DNA of 64,000 bases from Planctomycetota bacterium. Its GTDB lineage: Bacteria > Planctomycetota > Phycisphaerae > Phycisphaerales > UBA5793. This document shows, in pieces, positions 45,074-53,520 of the stretch (the stretch's first letter is position 1; each line of letters starts with the position of its first letter). Both the position numbers and the translations under genes were made by a program. Under the pieces are notes generated by a model that was given only the letters and a program-made list of their open reading frames with translations, had not been told where the DNA came from and ran no database searches. Location of the stretch: contig CAUJHZ010000061.1 in the NCBI GenBank assembly GCA_963205185.1, forward strand, positions 62,001 through 126,000. The letters run 5' to 3'.

Positions 45074-46405
45074 ATGGGCATTCCCAACCCGAATGAGCCA
45101 GCGCCGGCCGTGCTTCGCCGGGACGTCGGGGTGTTCGGCGCGACGATGATGGGCATGGGCTCGATCGTCGGCACCGGCGTGTTCGTCAGCATCGGCATCG
45201 CCGCGGGCCTCGCCGGGCCCGCCGTCATCCTCGCCATCGTCATCGCGGCCGCGCTGGCCGTGTGCAACGCGCTGAGCAGCGCCCAGCTCGCGGCGCGCTA
45301 CCCCGTCAGCGGCGGCACGTACGAATACGGCTACCGCCTGCTCAACGGGCCCGCGGGCTTCACCGCCGGCTGGATGTTTCTCTGCGCCAAGAGCGCCTCG
45401 GCCGCCACGGCGGCGCTCGGCTTTGCCGGCTACCTGCTGCACAGTCTCGACGTTCCCGCCGACGGCCGCCTCGTTCCCGTCGCCGTCGGCTGCGTGGCGA
45501 TTCTCACGGCCGTTGTCCTCGCCGGCGTGCGCCGGGCCAGCGGGTTCAACATTGTCATCGTCTCCATCACCCTGGCGTCGCTCACGGCGTTCATCCTCGC
45601 GGGGCTGCCCACGGTTGCGCAGCGCGGCGGCGCCAACCTGACGCCGTTCTTTGATAGCGCCGGCGGCAGCGCCTGGGATTCGCTGCGGGCGCTGCTGCAC
45701 GCCTGCGCGCTCATGTTCGTCGCCTACACCGGCTACGGCCGCATCGCCACGCTGGGTGAAGAGGTCCGCTCGCCGCGGCAGACGATCCCGCGCGCGATCA
45801 TCATCACGCTCATTCTCTCGGCGTCGCTCTATGTGGCGGTGTCTGTCGTCGCCGTGGGCGCGCTGGGTTCGGCGCGCCTGAGCGAGGCGACGCAGTCGCA
45901 GGCGGCGCCGCTGGAGATCGCCGCCGAGCATCTCGCGTGGCCGCAGGTGCGCTGGATCGTCGCCGTGGGAGCGATGACGGCGATGCTCGGCGTGCTGCTC
46001 AATCTCATTCTCGGCCTGTCGCGCGTGCTGCTGGCCATGGGCAGGCGGCGCGACATGCCCGCAGCGGTCGCGAAGATCAGCGCCCGCCACAGCACGCCCT
46101 TCGTCGCCGTCATCCTCGTCGGCATCATGATCGCGGGCCTGGCGTGCATCGGCAGCGTGAAGACGACGTGGTCGTTCAGCGCCTTCACCGTGCTCATCTA
46201 CTACGCCATCACGAATCTCGCAGCGCTGCGCCTGCCGGCCGAGCAGCGCCTCTACTCGCGCCTCTTCTCGTGGGGCGGATTGATCGGCTGCATCTTCCTC
46301 GCGTTGTGGGTGGAGTCGCAGATCTGGCTCGCCGGACTGGGCCTCATCGCCGCGGGCCTGGTCTGGCACACCGTCGCCCGCACACTCGCGCGGCGGCGGG
46401 GGTGA
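45074..46405 (+). CDS. APC-family amino acid permease
   Basis: 443 aa with about twelve membrane helices. The helix-1 sodium/substrate motif GMGSIVGTGVFVSIG, the helix-6 motif ACALMFVAYTGYGRIATLGEEVRSPRQTIPRAI and the following cytoplasmic loop are characteristic of the amino acid/polyamine/organocation superfamily. The substrate cannot be read from the sequence. It ends 21 bases from the convergent Cys-rich gene. Confidence 0.9.
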   Translation: MGIPNPNEPAPAVLRRDVGVFGATMMGMGSIVGTGVFVSIGIAAGLAGPAVILAIVIAAALAVCNALSSAQLAARYPVSGGTYEYGYRLLNGPAGFTAGWMFLCAKSASAATAALGFAGYLLHSLDVPADGRLVPVAVGCVAILTAVVLAGVRRASGFNIVIVSITLASLTAFILAGLPTVAQRGGANLTPFFDSAGGSAWDSLRALLHACALMFVAYTGYGRIATLGEEVRSPRQTIPRAIIITLILSASLYVAVSVVAVGALGSARLSEATQSQAAPLEIAAEHLAWPQVRWIVAVGAMTAMLGVLLNLILGLSRVLLAMGRRRDMPAAVAKISARHSTPFVAVILVGIMIAGLACIGSVKTTWSFSAFTVLIYYAITNLAALRLPAEQRLYSRLFSWGGLIGCIFLALWVESQIWLAGLGLIAAGLVWHTVARTLARRRG

Positions 46406-46426
46406 TCATCACCCGCTCGGCGCGGC

Positions 46427-46798
46427 TCAGCCGGGATGCTGACGCCTGGACGTCTCAACCTTTTCGAGCGCATCGACGACCAAGCTGGCATAGCGGCTCA
46501 GCGGACACTGCCGCGTCGCGCGCGGCGCACAGAAGTCGCCCGCGGTATGGTGGCTTTGGCACGACTGGCAGATGAGTTCGCGCATGGCGTCTTCATACGG
46601 CGCCAGCGACTCAGAGTGAATGCGATGGACGATCAGCCGGAGGCGCGGCAGGTTCAAAAAGATCGTGCATCCCGGCTCGCAGGGACGCGGCTCATCGAAG
46701 GGCCAGTCGCCCCCGGCCGGCTCGCGCTGGCTGCATTGGGGGCAAACTTCGGCGCGCAGGCCGCGCTTCATGACTTCGAGTGTGGGCAGATGTTGCAT
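46427..46798 (-). CDS. Cys-rich hypothetical protein at the end of the ccm operon
   Basis: 123 aa from ATG 46796-46798, preceded by a G-rich site. Eight cysteines are arranged C19-x2-C22, C40-x3-C44, C77-x2-C80 and C90-x7-C98, with HH at 83-84, suggesting two zinc or iron-sulfur sites. There is no signal peptide or membrane helix, so it should be cytosolic. None of the CxxC motifs is followed by His, so it is not a c-type cytochrome. It starts 39 bases after the ccmD-like gene, which suggests cotranscription. Family not recognised. Confidence 0.65.
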   Translation of the reverse strand: MQHLPTLEVMKRGLRAEVCPQCSQREPAGGDWPFDEPRPCEPGCTIFLNLPRLRLIVHRIHSESLAPYEDAMRELICQSCQSHHTAGDFCAPRATRQCPLSRYASLVVDALEKVETSRRQHPG

Positions 46799-46837
46799 GG
46801 CAGACCCCCCGGGCGCACCGGCCCGCAGGAAATTGGA

Positions 46838-46966
46838 TCAGAAGCCGCCTCGACCACGGCCGGAGCGCGTCAGACGCGAATGCTCCAGCCACGACCACAT
46901 CGCAAAGCCGCCGATGAGAATGAAACTCACTGCATAAGCGAGAATGGCATACTGCGTTGCGTTCAC
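46838..46966 (-). CDS. ccmD: CcmD-like small membrane protein
   Basis: 42 aa from GTG 46966, with GGAGG five to six bases upstream; the start overlaps the ccmC stop (GTGA). The sequence starts MNATQYAILAYAVSFILIGG and has one membrane helix followed by WSWLEHSRLTRSGRGRGGF, the short basic tail typical of CcmD. CcmD associates with CcmC and helps release holo-CcmE. Identification rests on size, topology and position; sequence conservation in this family is low. Confidence 0.75.
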   Translation of the reverse strand: MNATQYAILAYAVSFILIGGFAMWSWLEHSRLTRSGRGRGGF

Positions 46967-47664
46967 GCCTGACCTCCTGCCGGCACGAGGCGCGGCTCAT
47001 CGAGTTCTTCCGCTGGTTCGCTCGCCGCCCGCTGCAGCCGGTTGATCCGCATCGACGTGACGATCAGCCCCGCGGCCAGCATCGTCATGGGGACGAACCA
47101 GGCCAGCAGCGTCAGGCGCATTTCCGGCGCCATCGAGATCGTCTTGGGATGGATGTCGGGCAGCAGTTTGGTGGACAGCCACACGAGCGGCACATCCATG
47201 AATGCAATCACGCCGTACACCGCGCAGATGAGCGCCCGCCGCTGGCTCGACTCGATCGACGGCCGAATCATGAGATAGACGACGTAGAGCAGCCAGAGAA
47301 TCAAGCTGAAGGTGAGGCGCGGCGTCCACTGCCACCACGCACCCCAGGCGCTGCGGCCCCAGATCATGCCGGTGAGCAGCACGATGCTCGCCAGCAGCAC
47401 GGCCACCTTGGCGGCGGCAAAGCCGAGATCATCCCACCACGAGCGGCGCTGCAGCAGGTACATCACGCTGCAGATGAATACCACGAAGCAGGCGACAAAG
47501 GTATTGATCGCCGCCGGCAGGTGGATGTAGAAGACCTTCTGAACGTCGCCCATCGTCTCTTCGCGCGGCGTCCACCAGACCATCATGCCCGTCACCGCGG
47601 CCAGCAGGCAGAAGGTGACGATCCCATAGACCGGACCGACGATTCTCACACGTGCGGATTTCAT
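46963..47664 (-). CDS. ccmC: Haem handling protein CcmC
   Basis: 233 aa from ATG 47664 (GAGGAG seven bases upstream); a longer frame overlaps ccmB. There are six membrane helices. The tryptophan-rich signature MIWGRSAWGAWWQWTPRLTFSLILWLLY is present, with Thr where many CcmC have Asp (WxWD). The external haem-ligand histidines are in VFYIHLPAA and in KLLPDIHPKTI. CcmC loads haem onto CcmE in the inner membrane. Confidence 0.92.
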   Translation of the reverse strand: MKSARVRIVGPVYGIVTFCLLAAVTGMMVWWTPREETMGDVQKVFYIHLPAAINTFVACFVVFICSVMYLLQRRSWWDDLGFAAAKVAVLLASIVLLTGMIWGRSAWGAWWQWTPRLTFSLILWLLYVVYLMIRPSIESSQRRALICAVYGVIAFMDVPLVWLSTKLLPDIHPKTISMAPEMRLTLLAWFVPMTMLAAGLIVTSMRINRLQRAASEPAEELDEPRLVPAGGQA

Positions 47665-47678
47665 CGCAGCACTCCTCT

Positions 47679-48356
47679 TCACGCTTCGAGCACGACATCG
47701 AACACGAGCCACGAAGCAGCCAGAAACATCAGATCGAACGCAATCAGCAGCGCCAGGCCGCTGCCCGCCAGCGACGTGCCGTGCTCGAACAGGTTCGCCA
47801 GCACGCGCGTCGAGATGAGAACGACCGGCAGGGTGATGGGGAACACCAGCATCGCCAGCAGCCCGCCCGCCAGTCGCGTGCTGCTGGTCAGGGCGGCAAA
47901 GAGCGTGCCGACCGCGGCGTAGCCGATCATGCTCACAGCCATGACCAGCGCAAAGCCGCCCGGCGCCACCGAAAGATCAAACTGGAAGAACATGATGCCC
48001 ACCGGCGTGACGACCAGCGCCAGCGCGAACATGAGCACAAGATTGGCCAGCAGCTTCGCCGCGTAGATCGAGCCGCGATCGATCGGCGCCAGCAGCAGGC
48101 CGGCCAGGGCGTCGTCGTGGCGCTCGACGGCCATGGTCTTTTCGAAGATGAGCACGCCGCCGAACAGGTACGCCACCCAGAGAATCGCCGTGGCCGTCAA
48201 TCCGCCCGAGCCGCCGCCCGAGCCCAGCCCGAGCGCAAGCACGACGACGATGAGCACCGCGAGCACGACGACCAGGCCGATCGTCTGCCGGCCGCGCGCT
48301 TCGATGCGCAGGTCCTTGAGCGTCAGCATCGTGATGTGGCGGATCGCGCGTGTCAT
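47679..48356 (-). CDS. ccmB: Haem exporter subunit CcmB
   Basis: 225 aa with six hydrophobic segments. Family segments are MLTLKDLRIEARGRQTIGLVVV at the N-terminus and GVLIFEKTMAVERHDDALAGLLLAPIDRGSIYAAKLLANL after helix 2. CcmB is the membrane part of the CcmAB complex that releases holo-CcmE from CcmC. The start overlaps the ccmA stop by four bases (ATGA). Confidence 0.93.
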   Translation of the reverse strand: MTRAIRHITMLTLKDLRIEARGRQTIGLVVVLAVLIVVVLALGLGSGGGSGGLTATAILWVAYLFGGVLIFEKTMAVERHDDALAGLLLAPIDRGSIYAAKLLANLVLMFALALVVTPVGIMFFQFDLSVAPGGFALVMAVSMIGYAAVGTLFAALTSSTRLAGGLLAMLVFPITLPVVLISTRVLANLFEHGTSLAGSGLALLIAFDLMFLAASWLVFDVVLEA

Positions 48357-49180
48357 CGCTGCTCGATCTCCCGCAGCACCTGCTCAACTGTCAGTTCGCT
48401 CGCGGCGGCGTCCAGCGCCAGCCGCCCTTTGCGCAGCACCAGCACGCGCTCGGCCAGCCGCAGGCTCTGCCGCACATCGTGGTTGGCCAGGAGCACGGCC
48501 ATGCCCTGCTCGTTGAGCTGGGCCATGAGACGCTCGACGGTGTCCACTGACGGCGCATCGAGCCCGGCGAACGGTTCATCGGCGAGCAGCAGGCGCGGTT
48601 CGTGAAGAAGCGCCCGGGCGATGGAAACCCGTTGGACCATGCCTCGACTGAACGTCTTGACAGGGTCGTGCGCCCGATCCACAAGGCCCACGAAATCGAG
48701 CAGGTCCATCGCGCGGACGCCTGGTTCGGAAAGATCATGCAAACGGCCGAAGAAGACGAGATTCTCCAGGGCCGAAAGGTCTCGATAGAGCATCGACTGG
48801 TGGCCGATGAGCCCGATGCCGGCCCGGATGAGCGCGCCCTGGCGGCGCGAGTTGCGACCGAAGATCTCGAGTTCGCCGCGCGTCGGCGTCGTGAGCGTGG
48901 AGAGCAGGCGCAGCAGCGTCGTCTTGCCGGCGCCGTTGGCGCCCAGCAGCGCCGCGTAGCAGCCGGCGGGCACGTCAAACGTCAGGTCGCGCAGGATCGG
49001 ACGGTCATCGAGCACCTTGTGCACGCCCACGGCATGCACGGCCGGCAGCATCGCCGCGCTCTCGCTCTGCGCGAGGCGGAGCACGCGGCGGGAGTCGGAC
49101 TGCCCGGTGCGCGCCTCAATCGCCCCGGCTTGAGTGAACCGGGGGATGTCCGCATGCTGGATGGTGAGTCGAGCCGTCAT
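48353..49180 (-). CDS. ccmA: Cytochrome c maturation ATPase CcmA
   Basis: 275 aa from the first ATG; ATG 49051 (MLPAVHAVGVHKVLDD) would give the more usual family length of about 232 residues, and neither has a strong ribosome-binding site. ABC ATPase motifs: Walker A GANGAGKTT, Q-loop GHQSMLYRDLSALENLVFFG, signature FSRGMVQRVSIARAL, Walker B LLLADEP and H-loop NHD. It powers release of holo-CcmE with CcmB. It starts 12 bases after the unknown exported gene. Confidence 0.92.
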   Translation of the reverse strand: MTARLTIQHADIPRFTQAGAIEARTGQSDSRRVLRLAQSESAAMLPAVHAVGVHKVLDDRPILRDLTFDVPAGCYAALLGANGAGKTTLLRLLSTLTTPTRGELEIFGRNSRRQGALIRAGIGLIGHQSMLYRDLSALENLVFFGRLHDLSEPGVRAMDLLDFVGLVDRAHDPVKTFSRGMVQRVSIARALLHEPRLLLADEPFAGLDAPSVDTVERLMAQLNEQGMAVLLANHDVRQSLRLAERVLVLRKGRLALDAAASELTVEQVLREIEQR

Positions 49181-49192
49181 GGCGGTGGTGTT

Positions 49193-50326
49193 TCAGTTCG
49201 TCGCCTGCGCCTGGCGCGGCGCCTTGAGGAAGATTGCCGCGACGCCCGCGAGCAGCACGATGCCGCCGCCGATCGCCGCGAACAGTTTGATTTGCGAGTT
49301 CCTCTGGCTCACTGATGCGAGATCAGCCGAAGCCGGCAGTTGGCCGATCGAGAGCCCGACGAGTTGCCCCGGCTCCATGGCCTCCGCCTGGAACATGCGC
49401 ACGTTCACCTGCCCCATGGGCTCGGAGCCGGCGTCGGTCATTCCTTTCAGCTCGACTTCGCTGCCGTCATCGACGAAGAACGCGACCATGTTGTCGGTCG
49501 GCGCCGGCGCGGAGACGAGCACTTCCGATGCATCCTGGGCGTTGGGCACGAGATACATGAACGTAAACTGACTGCGACCGGGCATCATGGGCATCTGCAC
49601 GCTCAGCAGCCCATCGGGATCGAGCCGCGTGCAGCACCAGCCGTGGAATCCGCCCACGAGTTGCACCTGCGAGGCTGTCTTGGGCAGGCGGAACTGGGCC
49701 GCGTCGCGCTTGGGCTCGGGCGAATCATCCACCGGCGTGCCGAGCCACGTGCTCTGGCCGGGGTTGTTGGTGATGACCGTCTCATGGACGAGGATGCCCT
49801 CGGCGCTGCGCTCGATCTGGACGTGCCGCATGGCGACGTGCCAGCCCGGCCGCTCTTCAGTCGTGTCGTAGACGGTGACTTCGACGGTGGTCTCGGGCGA
49901 CGTTGGCGAGATCGCCGTGCCCGTGTTCTGGTAATGCACACCGCTGAATCCCACCTGCACGACCGGCGTGACTTCCATCGCGACCGGGAGATTCTCGAAC
50001 ACCACCACGCCGTGTTCATCGAGTTCGGCCTGCTCGGAGTGGACGACCTGTCCGCGATGCACCAGCAGGATCTCAACCGGCGCCACGCCGACTTCGCTCC
50101 CATACGGCGTACCCTGAACGGCTCGCACGGCGACGCGGCCGATTGCGGCCTGCGCCATACGCTCGCGCAGCGCCGCTTCGTCGAGCGGCGTCGGCTGCAC
50201 GGCGCCGGCGGGATCGGCCGCCGGGGGAGCGCCCGCGTCGGGATTGGCGCCCGGCGCGATCTGCCCCAGGGTTGCGGCGGCGAAGCAACTCGTGATTATC
50301 GCGGAGACAAGCAGAAGACGTTTCAT
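49193..50326 (-). CDS. Exported, C-terminally membrane-anchored protein within the ccm operon
   Basis: 377 aa. A signal peptide (LLLVSAIITSCFAAATLG), a Pro/Ala-rich spacer, then beta-rich domains: about residues 62-160 read like a carboxypeptidase-regulatory/transthyretin-like fold (GVAPVEILLVHRGQVVHSEQAELDEHGVVVFENLP) and 160-300 another beta domain with GWCCTRLDPDG. A C-terminal membrane helix (LFAAIGGGIVLLAGVAAIFL) with a short basic tail follows. It is placed between ccmF and ccmA, 34 bases after ccmF. It has no CxxCH and no thioredoxin motif. A role in cytochrome maturation is suggested only by location. Confidence 0.75.
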   Translation of the reverse strand: MKRLLLVSAIITSCFAAATLGQIAPGANPDAGAPPAADPAGAVQPTPLDEAALRERMAQAAIGRVAVRAVQGTPYGSEVGVAPVEILLVHRGQVVHSEQAELDEHGVVVFENLPVAMEVTPVVQVGFSGVHYQNTGTAISPTSPETTVEVTVYDTTEERPGWHVAMRHVQIERSAEGILVHETVITNNPGQSTWLGTPVDDSPEPKRDAAQFRLPKTASQVQLVGGFHGWCCTRLDPDGLLSVQMPMMPGRSQFTFMYLVPNAQDASEVLVSAPAPTDNMVAFFVDDGSEVELKGMTDAGSEPMGQVNVRMFQAEAMEPGQLVGLSIGQLPASADLASVSQRNSQIKLFAAIGGGIVLLAGVAAIFLKAPRQAQATN

Positions 50327-50360
50327 GGATCAACCTTCCAGCAGTATGGTCACAGAGGGG

Positions 50361-52553
50361 TCACGAAGGGCACGAGACAGATGCAGCCGGTCCGGTGCGC
50401 AGATCGCCTGTGGAGGAAGCAGCCCTGGTGAGCGCGGCCGCAGGCGCCGGCGCCATCGCCGGACGCTGCCGCCGTCGTGGTCCGCCACCGGAAGAAGTGC
50501 TGTCCTCGCAGTCGTCTGGTCGCATCGACGAACCTTTGTTGGCTGAAGTGGTCATGCCCTTCGTGCGCCCCTCCTGTGTGAGTTTACCGTTCGAGGCGGC
50601 GATCGCCGCCTTGCTGATTCTTGGCAGAATGCAGATGATCGTTCCGAAGACCAGGATCGCCGAGCCGATCCAGATCCACATGGTGAGCGGGTTGATGATC
50701 GCCTTGATCGCCGTCACCTTGCCGCCCGACTCCCAGCCGGCGAGGATGAGGTAGAGGTCCTCGCGCCAGTTCGAGCGGATCGCCACCTGGGCCGACGGCT
50801 CATCGGGCCGCTTGTCGTAGAAGCGCCGCTCGGGCGACACATCGACGACCTTGCCGCCCGGCAGAGTCGCGTCGATCGACGCAACCACGGCCGTGTAATT
50901 GCCGCGCGGCACTTCCTTGAGACCATTGAAGGTGAGGGTGTAACGCCCGGCATTGAACGTCTCGCCCGGTGCGATCTGGTGCGTGCTCTCCTGAGGGAAC
51001 AGGCTCGAGCCCGCGAAGCCGATCACCAGCAGCGCCATGCCGAGGTGCACCACAAAGCCGCCCCAGCGCCGGTGGTTGGCGTCGAGCAGTCTCCAGGCAA
51101 CCGGCAGCGCGCCCGCGCCGCTGTGGGCCCGCTCGGCGCGAACCGAGTGCGCGAAGTGCACGAGCACCGCGATGATCGTCACTGCCGTAAACAGCGTCAC
51201 CAGAAGCGCCCAGGCATTGTGCACACCCAGCACGGCTGCGGCGGCCGTCAGGACCGCGCCGGCGATGCCCGGGCCGATCAGGCTGCGGCCGAGCCGCTTG
51301 CCTGCCTGGTGCCCGTAGACGAGCGCCGGCGCCGTGGCCATCAGGCCGATGAGGACGAGGCCGATGGGCGCCACCGTGTGGTTGTAGAACTTCGGACCCA
51401 CGGTCATTTCATTCGCGAACGTGCGGCTGATGACCGGCCACATCGTGCCCACCAGGGTGATGAGCATCATGATCACGAGCAGCACGTTGGCGATGAGCAC
51501 CACGCCCTCGCGCTCGAGCATGCTCGACAGCCGACGCTGCGGCGCAAGGGTATTCCACCGCCAGGCAAACACGCCAAGGCTCGCCACAACCAGAGAGATG
51601 ATGAAGTAGAGGAAGAACGTGCCGACCAGTGACTTCTCGAATCCATGCACCGACGAGACCACACCGCTTCGCGTGATGTAGGTGCCGAAGATGCACAGGA
51701 TGAACGTCGTGGCGACCAGGGCTACGTTCCAGCGCTTGAACACGCCCCGGTGATCCTGCATGATGACCGAGTGCAGCAGCGCCGTGCCCGTGAGCCACGG
51801 CAGCAGCGAGGCGTTTTCAACCGGATCCCAGCCCCAGTAGCCGCCCCAGCCCAGTTCGATATACGCCCACCACGCGCCGATCATGATGCCCGCGCCCAGC
51901 GTGATCCATGAGAAGAGCACCCAGCGGCGGATGTCGGCCAGCCAGCGCGCGTCGGTGCGGCGCTCGGCCATGGCGCCGACCATCGCGGCAAAGGGCACCG
52001 CGAACCCGGCGTAGCCCAGGAACAGCGTCGGCGGGTGAATGATCATCGCCAGGTCCTGCAGTTGCGGATTCAGGCCCTTGCCGTCGGCAGGTGCGAGTCC
52101 CGCCACCACTTCAAATGGATTGGCCGCAAACAGCAGCAGCGCGCCAAAGAAGCCGCAGATCGCGCCAAGCACGCCGATCGTCACCGCTTCGCCGGTGCCG
52201 CGATTGGCCCGTCGGCTCATGACAGCGATCGTGCTCATCCAGGCGATCATGCCGCCCCAGAGCAGCAGGCTGCCTTCCTGGCCGGCCCAGAACGCCGCGA
52301 ATTTGAAGCCCATGGGCAGAGCCCGCTCGGTGTAGGACGCCACGTAAGCGAGTCGGAAGTCGCTCTGCAGCAGCGCGACGAGCAGCAGCGCGCCGGCGGC
52401 GGTGAGGCATGCGGCGAAGGCGCCCACGCCCCAGCGGGCCGCGCTCAGCGCCCGCGATGACCCCAGTCGCACTGCGGCGAGGCTGGCGATAATGACCGCC
52501 ATGCAGGCGAGCGTCGCCACGGCGAGAATGGATGTGCCGATCGTCGGGATCAT
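50361..52553 (-). CDS. ccmF: Haem lyase core subunit CcmF
   Basis: 730 aa with about 15 hydrophobic segments. The WWD motif is WGGYWGWDPVENASLLPWLTGTALLHS, and CcmF-type segments GSLLLWGGMIAWMSTIAVMS and MIIHPPTLFLGYAGFAVPFAAM surround it. CcmF accepts haem from CcmE and attaches it to apocytochrome. A periplasmic domain with RRFYDKRPDEPSAQVAIRSNWREDLYLILAGW lies near the C-terminus, followed by the last helix. An unusual Ala/Pro/Ser-rich tail of about 75 residues comes after it. ATGA overlap with ccmE. Confidence 0.94.
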   Translation of the reverse strand: MIPTIGTSILAVATLACMAVIIASLAAVRLGSSRALSAARWGVGAFAACLTAAGALLLVALLQSDFRLAYVASYTERALPMGFKFAAFWAGQEGSLLLWGGMIAWMSTIAVMSRRANRGTGEAVTIGVLGAICGFFGALLLFAANPFEVVAGLAPADGKGLNPQLQDLAMIIHPPTLFLGYAGFAVPFAAMVGAMAERRTDARWLADIRRWVLFSWITLGAGIMIGAWWAYIELGWGGYWGWDPVENASLLPWLTGTALLHSVIMQDHRGVFKRWNVALVATTFILCIFGTYITRSGVVSSVHGFEKSLVGTFFLYFIISLVVASLGVFAWRWNTLAPQRRLSSMLEREGVVLIANVLLVIMMLITLVGTMWPVISRTFANEMTVGPKFYNHTVAPIGLVLIGLMATAPALVYGHQAGKRLGRSLIGPGIAGAVLTAAAAVLGVHNAWALLVTLFTAVTIIAVLVHFAHSVRAERAHSGAGALPVAWRLLDANHRRWGGFVVHLGMALLVIGFAGSSLFPQESTHQIAPGETFNAGRYTLTFNGLKEVPRGNYTAVVASIDATLPGGKVVDVSPERRFYDKRPDEPSAQVAIRSNWREDLYLILAGWESGGKVTAIKAIINPLTMWIWIGSAILVFGTIICILPRISKAAIAASNGKLTQEGRTKGMTTSANKGSSMRPDDCEDSTSSGGGPRRRQRPAMAPAPAAALTRAASSTGDLRTGPAASVSCPS

Positions 52554-52996
52554 TGGTCGCTGTCTCCGTAAGCGTCGTCGCCTTGCTCGGTCATCTCTTT
52601 GCTGTGCGGCGAGGACGGGTCGTACTTACTGGCGCACTTGGTCAGCAGCATGTCAGACTGGAATACGCCGTTCTCATCGAGCGCGCCTTCGACCACGACC
52701 TCGTGGCCGGGCTTGAACATGTCCGGCACCGCGCCCTTGTATTCGACGCGCAGGCTCTGCCCATTGCTCACCAGGTCGAACTTCGCGTACAGCAGGCCGG
52801 GGTTGCAGTCCACGTTCTCCAGGCCCACGCTGCCCGTCAGGCGCACGCGGCGTGAGTGAAACTCGGTCTGCTCGATGAACGCATCGGCATTCATCGAATA
52901 GACCCAGCCGGTTCGAACGCCGGCCTGCACGAGGTAGGCCACCGCGCCGCCGATGACCAGCAGAGCGATGACGACTTTGGTTCGGATGCTTGCCAT
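52550..52996 (-). CDS. ccmE: Haem chaperone CcmE, CxxxY variant
   Basis: 148 aa from ATG 52996 with GGAG seven bases upstream. A single N-terminal membrane anchor (VVIALLVIGGAVAYLVQAG) precedes the OB-fold (RVRLTGSVG, LRVEYKGAVPDMFKPGHEVVVEGALDENGVFQSDMLLTKC). The haem-binding motif is C121-A-S-K-Y125. Classical CcmE has HxxxY here; the CxxxY form is known from archaea and some bacteria such as Desulfovibrio, which lack CcmH. First gene of the operon, divergent from the multihaem cytochrome cluster. Confidence 0.94.
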   Translation of the reverse strand: MASIRTKVVIALLVIGGAVAYLVQAGVRTGWVYSMNADAFIEQTEFHSRRVRLTGSVGLENVDCNPGLLYAKFDLVSNGQSLRVEYKGAVPDMFKPGHEVVVEGALDENGVFQSDMLLTKCASKYDPSSPHSKEMTEQGDDAYGDSDQ

Positions 52997-53520
52997 GTCG
53001 GTTCTCCGGGATCGCGTCCCGCTTGCCCTGTAACAACAGCGGTGCCACGGCCACAAGCGCCCGGCAAAACTCCGCCGCCGCCCGCTTCCGGACGCGGCCG
53101 CCGGCCCCAAACCGACCCGAAAAACAGGGTCTGTTGCCCGAATATCCGCTGTCGGACGGCTGCATTGGCGTGCGAGCGCGAGCGCGATGAATCGAGGAAA
53201 GGCGCGGCGGCGGCGCCCGGCGGGCCAAGGCGGTCTCCCGCGACGCTCGCGGATTCTCAGCGCTGGGAACAGCCGCGCAACTGCTTTCTTGGCGGTGGGA
53301 CCATCCATCTTGCCTCACCCCTGTGCTGGCGGCGCAGGGGCCCACAAGGGCTGGTTTATCGGCTTTGGGCCCGATTACAGTCGGGGAAGCCGCCCCGCAC
53401 GCCGTGGCACGGTTCTTGTTCCATTACCGGTGGCTCGCACAAAGTAACGGATGCGGGCGGGCGGCTTTGAACCGGCGGCCGAGAATGAACAGGGCCGCAC
53501 TGACAAAAAGGAGATGTACA
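52997..53520. other. Divergent control region between the ccm operon and the cytochrome cluster
   Basis: 524 bases without a gene I can support; open frames here lack sites and run through both strands. It contains the sigma-54-like element at 53405-53420 and the ribosome-binding site AAGGAG seven bases before the cytochrome start at 53521. No repeat of the hairpin family is seen in it. Confidence 0.5.
53405..53420 (+). promoter_or_regulatory. Sigma-54-like promoter candidate
   Basis: TGGCACG-GTTC-TTGTT matches the -24 element exactly with correct four-base spacing, and the -12 element TTGCW at four of five positions; the C of the usually invariant -12 GC is T. It would start transcription about 90 bases before the tetrahaem cytochrome gene. 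No sigma-54 activator is in the window. Confidence 0.35.

Noticed and set aside
44543-46369. Open minus-strand frame of 608 codons
   Set aside because: Antisense to the FG-GAP and permease genes; composed mostly of Arg, Asp, His and Ala without any recognisable domain.
46845-46860. Further copy of the hairpin repeat on the minus strand
   Set aside because: Only GCCGTGGTCGA is shared, inside the ccmD-like coding end; there is no partner arm or tail, so it is likely chance.
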